Assembly (NCBI GenBank): GCA_965661085.1
Contig: CBFIDA010000002.1
Location: 72,437-136,436, forward strand
Reading direction: 5' to 3'
Length of the DNA stretch: 64,000 nt
Origin: CBFIDA01 sp965661085
GTDB taxonomy: Bacteria; Pseudomonadota; Gammaproteobacteria; Comchoanobacterales; Comchoanobacteraceae
In this document: in pieces, positions 8,671 through 15,809 of the stretch
Position numbering within the stretch: position 1 is the first letter of the stretch
How the letters are laid out: each line of letters begins with the position of its first letter
The notes under the pieces: model-generated
What the model saw: only the letters and a program-made list of their open reading frames with translations
Told to the model about the DNA's origin: nothing
Database searches by the model: none
Made by a program: the position numbers and the translations under genes

Positions 8671-10215
8671 TCATGTACCGGCGGTCGAATGACCCATGGT
8701 AGGTGATTTTTCATCTGTGGTTGATGGTCGCGCCTTGCCATTCGGAGAGCATGGTGCGACATTGAAGCCTAAATTGCCGAGAACATTGCTGCCTATCGAT
8801 TGAATGCCAGAGTTTGCAATGGCCTTGCCGAGGATGCGTTGATTCAAAAATTGCACTGCAAGCCTCATGGTCTGATCAGGAGATATGTCTGGTGCCTCTT
8901 CTTTGAAAGCAGCAACAAGGTTTTGAAAGAAGCCCTGTGTGGCCTTAAGTTCCAATTCAAGGGCTTTGGCCTTTGCCTGAGCCACCAGTGTGATAGCCTT
9001 GGCTTTTGCCTGTGCAGCTTTTTCGATCTTTTTTGCCTCCATGTTGGCTACAATTTCGGCTGTTTTGGCTTCTTGTATCGCACAGACTCTATCCAGTTCC
9101 GATGAGTTGGCAGCCAAGCGCCTTTGTTCATTGTCGGAATTTGTATGTTTCAATCGAACCTGAATGGGTGGTGATTTCTCATCCGATGTGCCAGCCTTGA
9201 CGCCCCATTTTTTTAAAATATCAACCACAACATTTGGGGCCTTTTCGCGTATTGACGCTGATATTTCATCGAATGCTTTGTCTTTGGAGTCTGCTGGTTT
9301 AGGAAATACTGCTTTAACCATGCCATTCATTTCGCCTTGTAAAGCGTAGGTCAACCTTGTTTGTAGGTTGTGTCCGGTCAAAGGTTCTCCAGCATTTTCC
9401 AGTAACTTGGGAATGAGTGCTTTCGGCTTATCAATCGTGCAGCCACACTCAACATCCAGTGTGTAATCGGTGTTGTTGACTTCTATGGGTAGAGATACTG
9501 TGAAGGTCAATATGCGAGTGGCCGGTGGCAGTGATGCAACATGATCATATCGACTGCCTTCCATCACACGAGTATGTTCAATACGAATCAGGCTGTTGAG
9601 TTGGCGATCTCTCACAAAATAAGTCTGACACAAGCCGTCTTTACGAAGTAAATATGCCTGATTGGCAATGGGGTTATGCTGATCATGATGTTGACCACCA
9701 TGGTTTGCAAAAAACTGTTTGATTGGCTCATTGTCTTCGGTGAGCGGTATTTGCGCATAAGTCAACTTGTTGTTGGTGGCTGATGGTACCTCTAAAATAT
9801 GTAGACCCTGCATAAGATAATGTTGTTTGCCATTGAATGCCACCACCATAATATTTTGAGCATTTTGGGGCACATGTGCCAGACAAATATGTCCTCGGTG
9901 GAAAATGTTATCACCTGACAAATTGGTGCAGGAGTTTGTTTCGGTTTCTTCTGTGGGATAAATGCAAGACAACAAGTACATGCCTTCGTCTAGACCAAAT
10001 GAGGCTTTGCCGGAGATGTTATCCACAATCACCATGATGTGCCCACTTTTGACAAGCGTGGTTTTATACAGCAAGTAGCTCCATGTCATAAGCTGTATCG
10101 CACCACATAAGCTCATCATCACCATGCTTGAGGTAAAAAAGAGACCTATGGTTGCTGGCATGCACAAGCACATTAAAAAGAAAAGCGATCGGTGCAGCTT
10201 TTGAAATGGGCCCAT
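8671..10215 (-). CDS. SPFH/band-7-like membrane protein with a coiled-coil tail
   Basis: 514 residues from the first in-frame ATG. Two hydrophobic segments occupy residues about 10-50. A beta-rich central region (about 55-330) includes TRILTFTVSLPIEVNN. Residues about 355-440 are an alanine/lysine/glutamate-rich helix (AAQAKAKAITLVAQAKAKAL) typical of the coiled coil of SPFH (stomatin/prohibitin/flotillin) scaffolds, followed by a disordered tail. The SPFH assignment is from architecture, not a signature. The frame is open for 49 codons upstream of this ATG without a start codon, and a good ATG lies at 10385 in another frame. The gene may therefore be frameshifted near 10345. Its role is unknown. 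Confidence 0.6.
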   Translation of the reverse strand: MGPFQKLHRSLFFLMCLCMPATIGLFFTSSMVMMSLCGAIQLMTWSYLLYKTTLVKSGHIMVIVDNISGKASFGLDEGMYLLSCIYPTEETETNSCTNLSGDNIFHRGHICLAHVPQNAQNIMVVAFNGKQHYLMQGLHILEVPSATNNKLTYAQIPLTEDNEPIKQFFANHGGQHHDQHNPIANQAYLLRKDGLCQTYFVRDRQLNSLIRIEHTRVMEGSRYDHVASLPPATRILTFTVSLPIEVNNTDYTLDVECGCTIDKPKALIPKLLENAGEPLTGHNLQTRLTYALQGEMNGMVKAVFPKPADSKDKAFDEISASIREKAPNVVVDILKKWGVKAGTSDEKSPPIQVRLKHTNSDNEQRRLAANSSELDRVCAIQEAKTAEIVANMEAKKIEKAAQAKAKAITLVAQAKAKALELELKATQGFFQNLVAAFKEEAPDISPDQTMRLAVQFLNQRILGKAIANSGIQSIGSNVLGNLGFNVAPCSPNGKARPSTTDEKSPTMGHSTAGT

Positions 10216-10385
10216 TTTGTGCTCGAGCTTTCCTTGTTTTATGGTTTTTATGGCTTTTATGATTGCTTCGGGTGTTGCTTCGGTGCACGAAGGTTGAAGT
10301 AGTCTCTCTTTATCTTCGATCTCAGTGAATATGTCTTTATATTCAAATTTTGATTGGTGGTGCTATTGAGGACCGTCTTTTTCAT
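10216..10385 (-). pseudogene. Frameshifted N-terminal extension of the SPFH-like gene
   Basis: Minus strand: an ATG at 10385 opens MKKTVLNSTTNQ. One base added in the A4 run at about 10347-10350 joins this to the in-frame extension FEYKDIFTEIEDKERLLQPS, which runs into the ATG at 10215. The bridged stretch has the charge pattern of a real cytoplasmic N terminus. The region is AT-rich compared with its neighbours. It could be a true frameshift, an assembly error, or a normal 5' leader. Confidence 0.45.
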
Positions 10386-10467
10386 CGTTTGGCATAATTT
10401 ACTCGATTTTTTGATTAGGGTTCTATTATTTTTACCAAACAATAACCAAAAGTCAATATTTAATTTT

Positions 10468-10977
10468 TCATGACTGCAGGGGTAAGGCGGCGATGGTGGG
10501 CATGTGGCCTGTGTGGGTGAGAAATCGGTCGAGTGCACTTGGGCTCAGATGTATGGTTTCTGTGTTGATCAAGGGGTGAAGGTGCAGGATGGCGTGGTCC
10601 ATCAGTGTGGTGTCGATGCACACATCGATTTCATGTTCGGTGTCAAAATAGAGGCCAAGTGGGCTCAATGAGCCAGGTTTGACACGCAGCAAGCGCCATA
10701 TGTCATGGGGCTTGGCAAACGACAAGCGTCCAGTGTTGTGTTGTTGGGCAAAAGTGTTGAGATCCAATTTTGGGCAATCGGGCATGACAACGAGATAAAA
10801 GCGGCGTCGTTTGTTGACCAACAATAAGCTCTTGCAATGTCCGCCCAGCAATGCCGCCCGGTGTGCTTGTGCATCGGCTGCCGTATGCACTGCATGGTGT
10901 GTGGTGATGTGGATCTCGATGCCTATTTTGGCAAGGCATTCAAGCACTTGTGCGCGCGGATTGCTGGATGTTGTCAC
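10468..10977 (-). CDS. YbaK/ProX-type aminoacyl-tRNA deacylase (PrdX-like)
   Basis: Family proteins hydrolyse Ala-tRNA(Pro) or related mischarged tRNAs. The 169-residue protein shows the fold's landmarks in order: HHAVHTAADA, GGHCKSLLLVNKRRRFYLVV, GRLSFAKPHDIWRLLRVKPG, SLSPLGL and HPLINTETIHLSP. GTG at 10977 is taken as the start because GGAGGG stands five bases before it. The longer ATG frame to 11070 would overlap gltA by about 60 bases. It follows gltA on the same strand with a gap of about 31 bases. Confidence 0.85.
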   Translation of the reverse strand: MTTSSNPRAQVLECLAKIGIEIHITTHHAVHTAADAQAHRAALLGGHCKSLLLVNKRRRFYLVVMPDCPKLDLNTFAQQHNTGRLSFAKPHDIWRLLRVKPGSLSPLGLYFDTEHEIDVCIDTTLMDHAILHLHPLINTETIHLSPSALDRFLTHTGHMPTIAALPLQS

Positions 10978-11008
10978 CCACTCCCTCCAGTCGTTTGATG
11001 CATGGGGC

Positions 11009-12310
11009 TCAGTTTGACGTTTCGTTGGAGGCAACGTGAGGGGTGCGCACATCTCTTTGCTGGGCGCCAATGTACCACTGGCGTGGGCGTGTGATTCTGA
11101 ACGGTTTGGTATGGTACATTTCCAACCAGTGGCTCATCCAGCCTGTCATGCGTGCCAGTGCAAAGATGGGGGTGAACATGGATGTGGGTATGCCCATGGC
11201 GCGCAATGTGATGCCAGAGTAGAAGTCGATGTTGGGATAAAGTTTTTTGTCAATAAAATAGGGGTCTTCCAGTGCAACGCGCTCAAGTTCACGCGCCAAA
11301 TCAAACAAGGGATGATCTTGCTGCGGACTGTTTGCCAACACTTGATGGCAGATCTTTTGCATGATTTTAGCCCGAGGGTCATAATTTTTGTACACGCGGT
11401 GTCCAAAACCCATCAATTTGAACGGGTCGTCTTTGTCTTTGGCTTTTTCAATGTATGTTTGAATGTTTTGAATGCTGCCGATGGTTTGCAGCATGCGCAA
11501 ACAGGCTTCATTGGCGCCACCATGTGCTGGTCCCCACAATGCGGCAAGCCCTGCGCTTGAGCATGCATAGGGATTGGTGCCTGTCGAACCAGCAGAGCGG
11601 ACGGTGAATGTCGAAGCATTGAGTTCGTGGTCTGCATGTAAAATGAATATTTTATCCAGAGCGTCGGCCAAAATGCTGCTGGGTGTTTCATCTGCATGCT
11701 GGGCCAACATGTCATGGGTAAAGCGTGCGCTGTAGCTGCCTTGATGGCGATGCATCATGTTGGTGGGTAGGTTTTGCAAGTGACGATTGGCCAGTGCCAC
11801 CATGGTGGGGATCGTCGCCATCAGTGTCATGGCTGCATGTTCTCTGACATCTGGGTCGTTGTAGTCGTTGTCGGCATGATGGTGGTATGCCGAAAGTTGT
11901 GCAAGCAGGGTCATGATGATTGACATCGGGTGTGCTGCGCTGGGCAATGTTTTAAGCAAGTCGAGCGCGGTGTCTGGCAAATGCTGTTGTTCGCTCAGGC
12001 GTGTTTCAAAATGATTGCGTTGTGACTCAGAAGGCAATTCACCGTGGACAAGAAGGTGCATCACCTCTGGAAATGATGTCTGTGATGCGAGCTGTTCTAT
12101 GGGGTAGCCGCGGTAAAGCAGGCGCCCTTGCGCACCATCAAGCCAGGTGATGCTGGATTGGCATGCTGTTGTTGAGGTGAGGCCGGGATCGTAACTGAAC
12201 CAACCCAGATTTTTGAATGGCGTGATGTCAAGATTTTGTTGGCCAAAAACATCGGGTTCAAGCTGCATGGATTGTTGGTGTGTGCCATCATGGATTTCTA
12301 TGGTGCGCAT
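11009..12310 (-). CDS. gltA: Citrate synthase
   Basis: Condenses acetyl-CoA with oxaloacetate, the entry step of the TCA cycle. At 433 residues it has the type II (hexameric) length. Visible landmarks are GRLLYRGYPIEQLA near residue 80, GPAHGGANEACLRML with the first catalytic histidine and MGFGHRVYKNYDPRAK with the second. It is divergent from the sdh-suc operon, and both sides have a recognisable promoter in the 272-base gap. AAGGAA precedes the ATG at 12310. Confidence 0.97.
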   Translation of the reverse strand: MRTIEIHDGTHQQSMQLEPDVFGQQNLDITPFKNLGWFSYDPGLTSTTACQSSITWLDGAQGRLLYRGYPIEQLASQTSFPEVMHLLVHGELPSESQRNHFETRLSEQQHLPDTALDLLKTLPSAAHPMSIIMTLLAQLSAYHHHADNDYNDPDVREHAAMTLMATIPTMVALANRHLQNLPTNMMHRHQGSYSARFTHDMLAQHADETPSSILADALDKIFILHADHELNASTFTVRSAGSTGTNPYACSSAGLAALWGPAHGGANEACLRMLQTIGSIQNIQTYIEKAKDKDDPFKLMGFGHRVYKNYDPRAKIMQKICHQVLANSPQQDHPLFDLARELERVALEDPYFIDKKLYPNIDFYSGITLRAMGIPTSMFTPIFALARMTGWMSHWLEMYHTKPFRITRPRQWYIGAQQRDVRTPHVASNETSN

Positions 12311-12351
12311 ATACTCATTCCTTAAGTTTTGGTGCCATCTGAAGCGAATAC

Positions 12352-12379
12352 ATTATAAACATTTCATGTTGGGTTGCAA
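12352..12379 (-). promoter_or_regulatory. Promoter of gltA
   Basis: Minus strand: TTGCAA (12379-12374), 16-base spacer, TATAAT (12357-12352). Confidence 0.65.
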
Positions 12380-12524
12380 GCCGGTCGTGTTGTGACGTGT
12401 GCATCTGGATTTGGGCCCTGTTGAACCTGTCTGACCAATGCCGAGTTTTTTGAACGTGGTGGTTTTGTGGTGTTGGCATCTTTTGTCGCCTAGAAATCTT
12501 TACCATGGATGCGGCCATGTCGTG

Positions 12525-12553
12525 TTGTAAAGTGTCTGAGAGTGGTTTACAAT
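12525..12553 (+). promoter_or_regulatory. Promoter of the sdhCDAB-sucABCD operon
   Basis: TTGTAA (12525-12530), 17-base spacer, TACAAT (12548-12553), 30 bases before the sdhC start. No other clear promoter was seen before sucD, which fits a single long transcript. Confidence 0.65.
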
Positions 12554-12582
12554 ATGGCCAATTCACTTTAATGGGGTAGCGC

Positions 12583-12957
12583 ATGCGCGATGATCGGCCG
12601 ATTTTTGTCAATCCACTCAAGGTTCAGCTGCCCGTCACTGCTTTGGTGTCCATTTTGCACCGCATCAGTGGTGTGGTTTTGATTGTTCTCAGCCCTGTTT
12701 TGATGTGGTGTTTGGCCAAAATATTACAAGGGCCGCAGGGCCACATACGTTTGCATGGTCTCTTACAACATGGTTTTTTTGTCTTTGTTTTGTGGGGGGC
12801 ACTGGTTGCGCTGGGTTATCACGTTTTGGCTGGATTGCGTCATGTGTTGATGGACATAGGCATGGGTGAGTCGTTGCGGTCGGCGCGTCTCAGTGCAGCC
12901 ATTTTGCTGCTGTTGGCTGTGTTGTTTGCGGTGTATGTGGGGATGCGATTATGTTGA
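12583..12957 (+). CDS. sdhC: Succinate dehydrogenase cytochrome b556 subunit
   Basis: Membrane anchor of complex II that binds heme b and ubiquinone together with SdhD. At 124 residues with three hydrophobic helices it has the usual length. The N-terminal LPVTALVSILHRISGVVL is the quinone-site segment, and ALGYHVLAGLRHVLMD contains the heme-ligand histidine motif. The stop overlaps the sdhD start by seven bases. Confidence 0.95.
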   Translation: MRDDRPIFVNPLKVQLPVTALVSILHRISGVVLIVLSPVLMWCLAKILQGPQGHIRLHGLLQHGFFVFVLWGALVALGYHVLAGLRHVLMDIGMGESLRSARLSAAILLLLAVLFAVYVGMRLC

Positions 12958-13295
12958 CGTGTTGTTGCGCTTGGTTGCGTAAAGGGTTGGTGGGTTGGAT
13001 TGCGCAGCGTTTGTCTGCCGTGGCCATGCTCTTGTATTTTCTGCCCATGTTGTATGTTTGGCTCATGTGTCCAAATTGGTCACTTGCCGCATGGCAAGCT
13101 TGGCTGCATCAGCCAGTCTTGATGGTGCTGATGGTGATCAATGTGATTGGTTTCTTTGTCCATGCTTATTTAGGTTTGTGGACGGTGTGCACAGATTACA
13201 TACATCATGTTTGTATGCGTACTTTGGTGTTGTATGGTCTTGGATTTTACATGTTGGCTGCGATTTTTGGTTTGTTTTGGATGTTGTTCATTTAG
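12951..13295 (+). CDS. sdhD: Succinate dehydrogenase hydrophobic anchor subunit
   Basis: Second membrane anchor of complex II, 114 residues, three helices. WIAQRLSAVAMLLYF begins the first helix. FVHAYLGLWTVCTDYIHH carries the heme-ligand histidine and the D-Y pair near the quinone site. Overlaps sdhC by seven bases; sdhA follows closely. Confidence 0.93.
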   Translation: MLTCCCAWLRKGLVGWIAQRLSAVAMLLYFLPMLYVWLMCPNWSLAAWQAWLHQPVLMVLMVINVIGFFVHAYLGLWTVCTDYIHHVCMRTLVLYGLGFYMLAAIFGLFWMLFI

Positions 13296-13310
13296 ATGAA
13301 GGGGAAGGGC

Positions 13311-15071
13311 ATGCAGGTTGATACCTATGATGTGGTGATTGTTGGTGGGGGCGGTGCAGGACTGCGTGCTGCCATTGAATTGTCTTCCAGTGGCTTTAAA
13401 GTGGTCGTGGTATCCAAGGTGTTTCCGACACGCTCGCACACGGTTGCGGCACAAGGTGGCATCAATGCTGCTTTGGGCAACACCGATGGCAGCGATGATT
13501 GGCGATGGCACATGTACGACACCATCATGGGCTCAGATTATCTTGGCGATCAAGATGCCATCGAATTGATGTGTCGTGAAGCGCCACAATCCATCATCGA
13601 GTTGGAGCACATGGGTCTGCCATTCAGCCGCAATGAAGATGGCCGTATTTATCAACGTGCGTTTGGTGGGCAGTCACGGGAATACGGTAAAGTCGCTGAT
13701 GTGCACCGTACATGTTGTGCCTCAGATCGCACAGGGCACGCACTGTTGCACACGTTGTTTCAACAAAACATTGCACACAAAACACATTTTCTCAATGAAT
13801 GGTATGCCTTGGATTTGGTGATGACCGATGCCGATACGGTTGCAGGCGTCACTGCTTTTTCAATTGAGACCGGTGAAGTGCGGTATTTAAAATCCAAGGT
13901 GACTTTGCTTGCCACGGGTGGTGCTGGTCAGATTTTCAAGACCACCTCCAATGCTTACACGTGTACAGGCGATGGTCTTGGCATGGTGTTGCGTGCAGGA
14001 TTGCCACTGCAAGACATGGCCATGTGGCAATTTCATCCCACCGGTGTTGCCGGCGTAGGGTGCTTGATCACAGAAGGTGTGCGCGGTGAAGGAGGATATT
14101 TGCTCAACAGTGAAGGTGAACGTTTCATGGAACGTTATTCACCCCACATGAAAGATTTATCATGTCGTGATGTGGTGTCGCGTTCTTCTATGATTGAAAT
14201 TCGAGAAGGTCGCGGTTGCGGGCCCAACAAAGATCATGTGCTCTTAAAACTGGATCACATTGGTGCAGAAAACATTGCCAAGAAATTGCCTGGCATATCT
14301 GAAATTGCATCCACGTATGCCAATGTTGACGTGACCAAAGAACCCATTCCTGTTGCGCCGACCTGTCATTATATCATGGGAGGCATCCCCACCAACAAAT
14401 ACGGTCAAGTTTTGACACTGGGACGCTTTGGGCGTGACAAAGTTGTTGGTGGCTTGTATGCGGCAGGCGAATGCGCCTGTGTGTCCGTCCATGGTGCCAA
14501 TCGATTGGGAGCCAATTCATTGCTCGATTTGGTGGTCTTTGGGCGTGCTTCTGGCAAACACATGACAACTTACCTTCAGCAGGGCTGTGATGAGCCAGTT
14601 GTCAGTCAAGATCACATTGATGCGTCATTGACACGTTACCGAAGGTGGGACAAGAGTGAAAACGGTGAGCCCGTTGCGCATTTGCGTGCAGAGATGAAAT
14701 CCATCATGGCGTTGCATTTTGGTGTATTTCGTGCCAAAGACAGCATGGTCGAAGGCATCAAGGCACTTGAGCAGTTACAAGCACGCTTGGCCTGCGCCCA
14801 TCTTGCCGACAAATCCAAAGTCTTCAATACTGCCCGTGTTGAGGCGCTGGAGTTGGACAACATGCTGGCTGTGGCCTATGCGACCGCCGTTTCTGCAGAA
14901 GCGCGAGAAGAAAGTCGAGGTGCACATTCTCGTGCTGATTTCCCCAAGCGTGATGATAAAAATTGGCACTGTCATTTGTTGGCCTACGGCGATGGCCAAT
15001 ACAAGAAACGTGCCGTCAACATGAAGCCAGAAGATGTTGAACCATTTGTACTGAAAGAGAGGGAGGCCTGA
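13311..15071 (+). CDS. sdhA: Succinate dehydrogenase flavoprotein subunit
   Basis: FAD-bearing catalytic subunit oxidising succinate to fumarate, on the cytoplasmic face. 586 residues. VVIVGGGGAGLRAA is the dinucleotide fold. The histidine in TRSHTVAAQGG (residue 43) is the covalent FAD attachment site. CHYIMGGIPTN and GECACVSVHGANRLGANSL are active-site and FAD-contact segments. An ATG at 13296 lies directly after sdhD, but the ATG at 13311 has GAAGGGGAAGGG just before it and is preferred. The stop shares one base with the sdhB start. Confidence 0.97.
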   Translation: MQVDTYDVVIVGGGGAGLRAAIELSSSGFKVVVVSKVFPTRSHTVAAQGGINAALGNTDGSDDWRWHMYDTIMGSDYLGDQDAIELMCREAPQSIIELEHMGLPFSRNEDGRIYQRAFGGQSREYGKVADVHRTCCASDRTGHALLHTLFQQNIAHKTHFLNEWYALDLVMTDADTVAGVTAFSIETGEVRYLKSKVTLLATGGAGQIFKTTSNAYTCTGDGLGMVLRAGLPLQDMAMWQFHPTGVAGVGCLITEGVRGEGGYLLNSEGERFMERYSPHMKDLSCRDVVSRSSMIEIREGRGCGPNKDHVLLKLDHIGAENIAKKLPGISEIASTYANVDVTKEPIPVAPTCHYIMGGIPTNKYGQVLTLGRFGRDKVVGGLYAAGECACVSVHGANRLGANSLLDLVVFGRASGKHMTTYLQQGCDEPVVSQDHIDASLTRYRRWDKSENGEPVAHLRAEMKSIMALHFGVFRAKDSMVEGIKALEQLQARLACAHLADKSKVFNTARVEALELDNMLAVAYATAVSAEAREESRGAHSRADFPKRDDKNWHCHLLAYGDGQYKKRAVNMKPEDVEPFVLKEREA

Positions 15072-15799
15072 TGTCACATAACCAGCCTTTTGAAGTGATC
15101 ATTGATCGCTACAATCCAGATACCAAAAAGCAATATCAACAAACCTATCATGCCAATGGCGCAGATGCCTCAGGCGCCATGCTGCTTGATTTGTTGGAGC
15201 TGATCAAGGTGGAAGATCCTACTTTGTCGTTTCGACGTTCATGCGGTGGCGGTGTGTGTGGTTCAGATGGTATGAACATCAACGGCAAAAATGGATTGGC
15301 CTGCCAAACTCAGTTGAACACATTGCCTAAAAAAATTGTGTTGCGGCCTTTGCCTGGTCTGCCGATTGTGCGCGACTTGATTGTCGATATGGCGCTTTTC
15401 TATAGACATTATGAAACCGGCAAGCCTTATTTGATGAACGACACCACACCAGAAGATGGTAAAGAGCGTCTACAGTCTGAGGCCGATCGCAGCATGTTGG
15501 ATGGTTTGTATGAGTGTATCATGTGTGCATGTTGCACCACATCCTGCCCATCGTTTTGGTGGAATCCAGATAAGTTCTTGGGGCCGGCTTCTCTGTTGGC
15601 AATTTGTCGATTTGTTCTGGACACCCGAGATACAGCAAAGCAAGAACGGCTCGAGTTGTTGTCCGATCTCTACAGCTTGTATCGTTGTCGAGGGATCATG
15701 AATTGTACTTCGGTTTGCCCCAAAGGTCTGAATCCAACCGAAGCCATTTCTAAGTTGCGTCATGAAATGATCAAATCATCATGCACCTCATCGTCCTAA
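15071..15799 (+). CDS. sdhB: Succinate dehydrogenase iron-sulfur subunit
   Basis: Electron-transfer subunit of complex II, 242 residues. The 2Fe-2S site is CGGGVCGSDGMNINGKNGLAC near residues 59-79. The 4Fe-4S and 3Fe-4S cysteines are in CIMCACCTTSCPSFWW and CRGIMNCTSVCPKGLNP. Coupled to sdhA by a TGATG overlap; sucA follows after about ten bases. Confidence 0.97.
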   Translation: MSHNQPFEVIIDRYNPDTKKQYQQTYHANGADASGAMLLDLLELIKVEDPTLSFRRSCGGGVCGSDGMNINGKNGLACQTQLNTLPKKIVLRPLPGLPIVRDLIVDMALFYRHYETGKPYLMNDTTPEDGKERLQSEADRSMLDGLYECIMCACCTTSCPSFWWNPDKFLGPASLLAICRFVLDTRDTAKQERLELLSDLYSLYRCRGIMNCTSVCPKGLNPTEAISKLRHEMIKSSCTSSS

Positions 15800-15809
15800 G
15801 GATCGCATC

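Noticed and set aside
10257..10538. 93-codon minus-strand frame upstream of the SPFH-like gene
   Set aside because: Most of it lies out of frame with the protein-like reading; only its MKKTVLNSTTNQ segment may serve as the true start of the SPFH-like gene.
10978..11070. ATG start of the YbaK-type deacylase at 11070
   Set aside because: It would overlap gltA by about 60 bases; GTG at 10977 has a strong GGAGGG at ideal distance and gives the family length.
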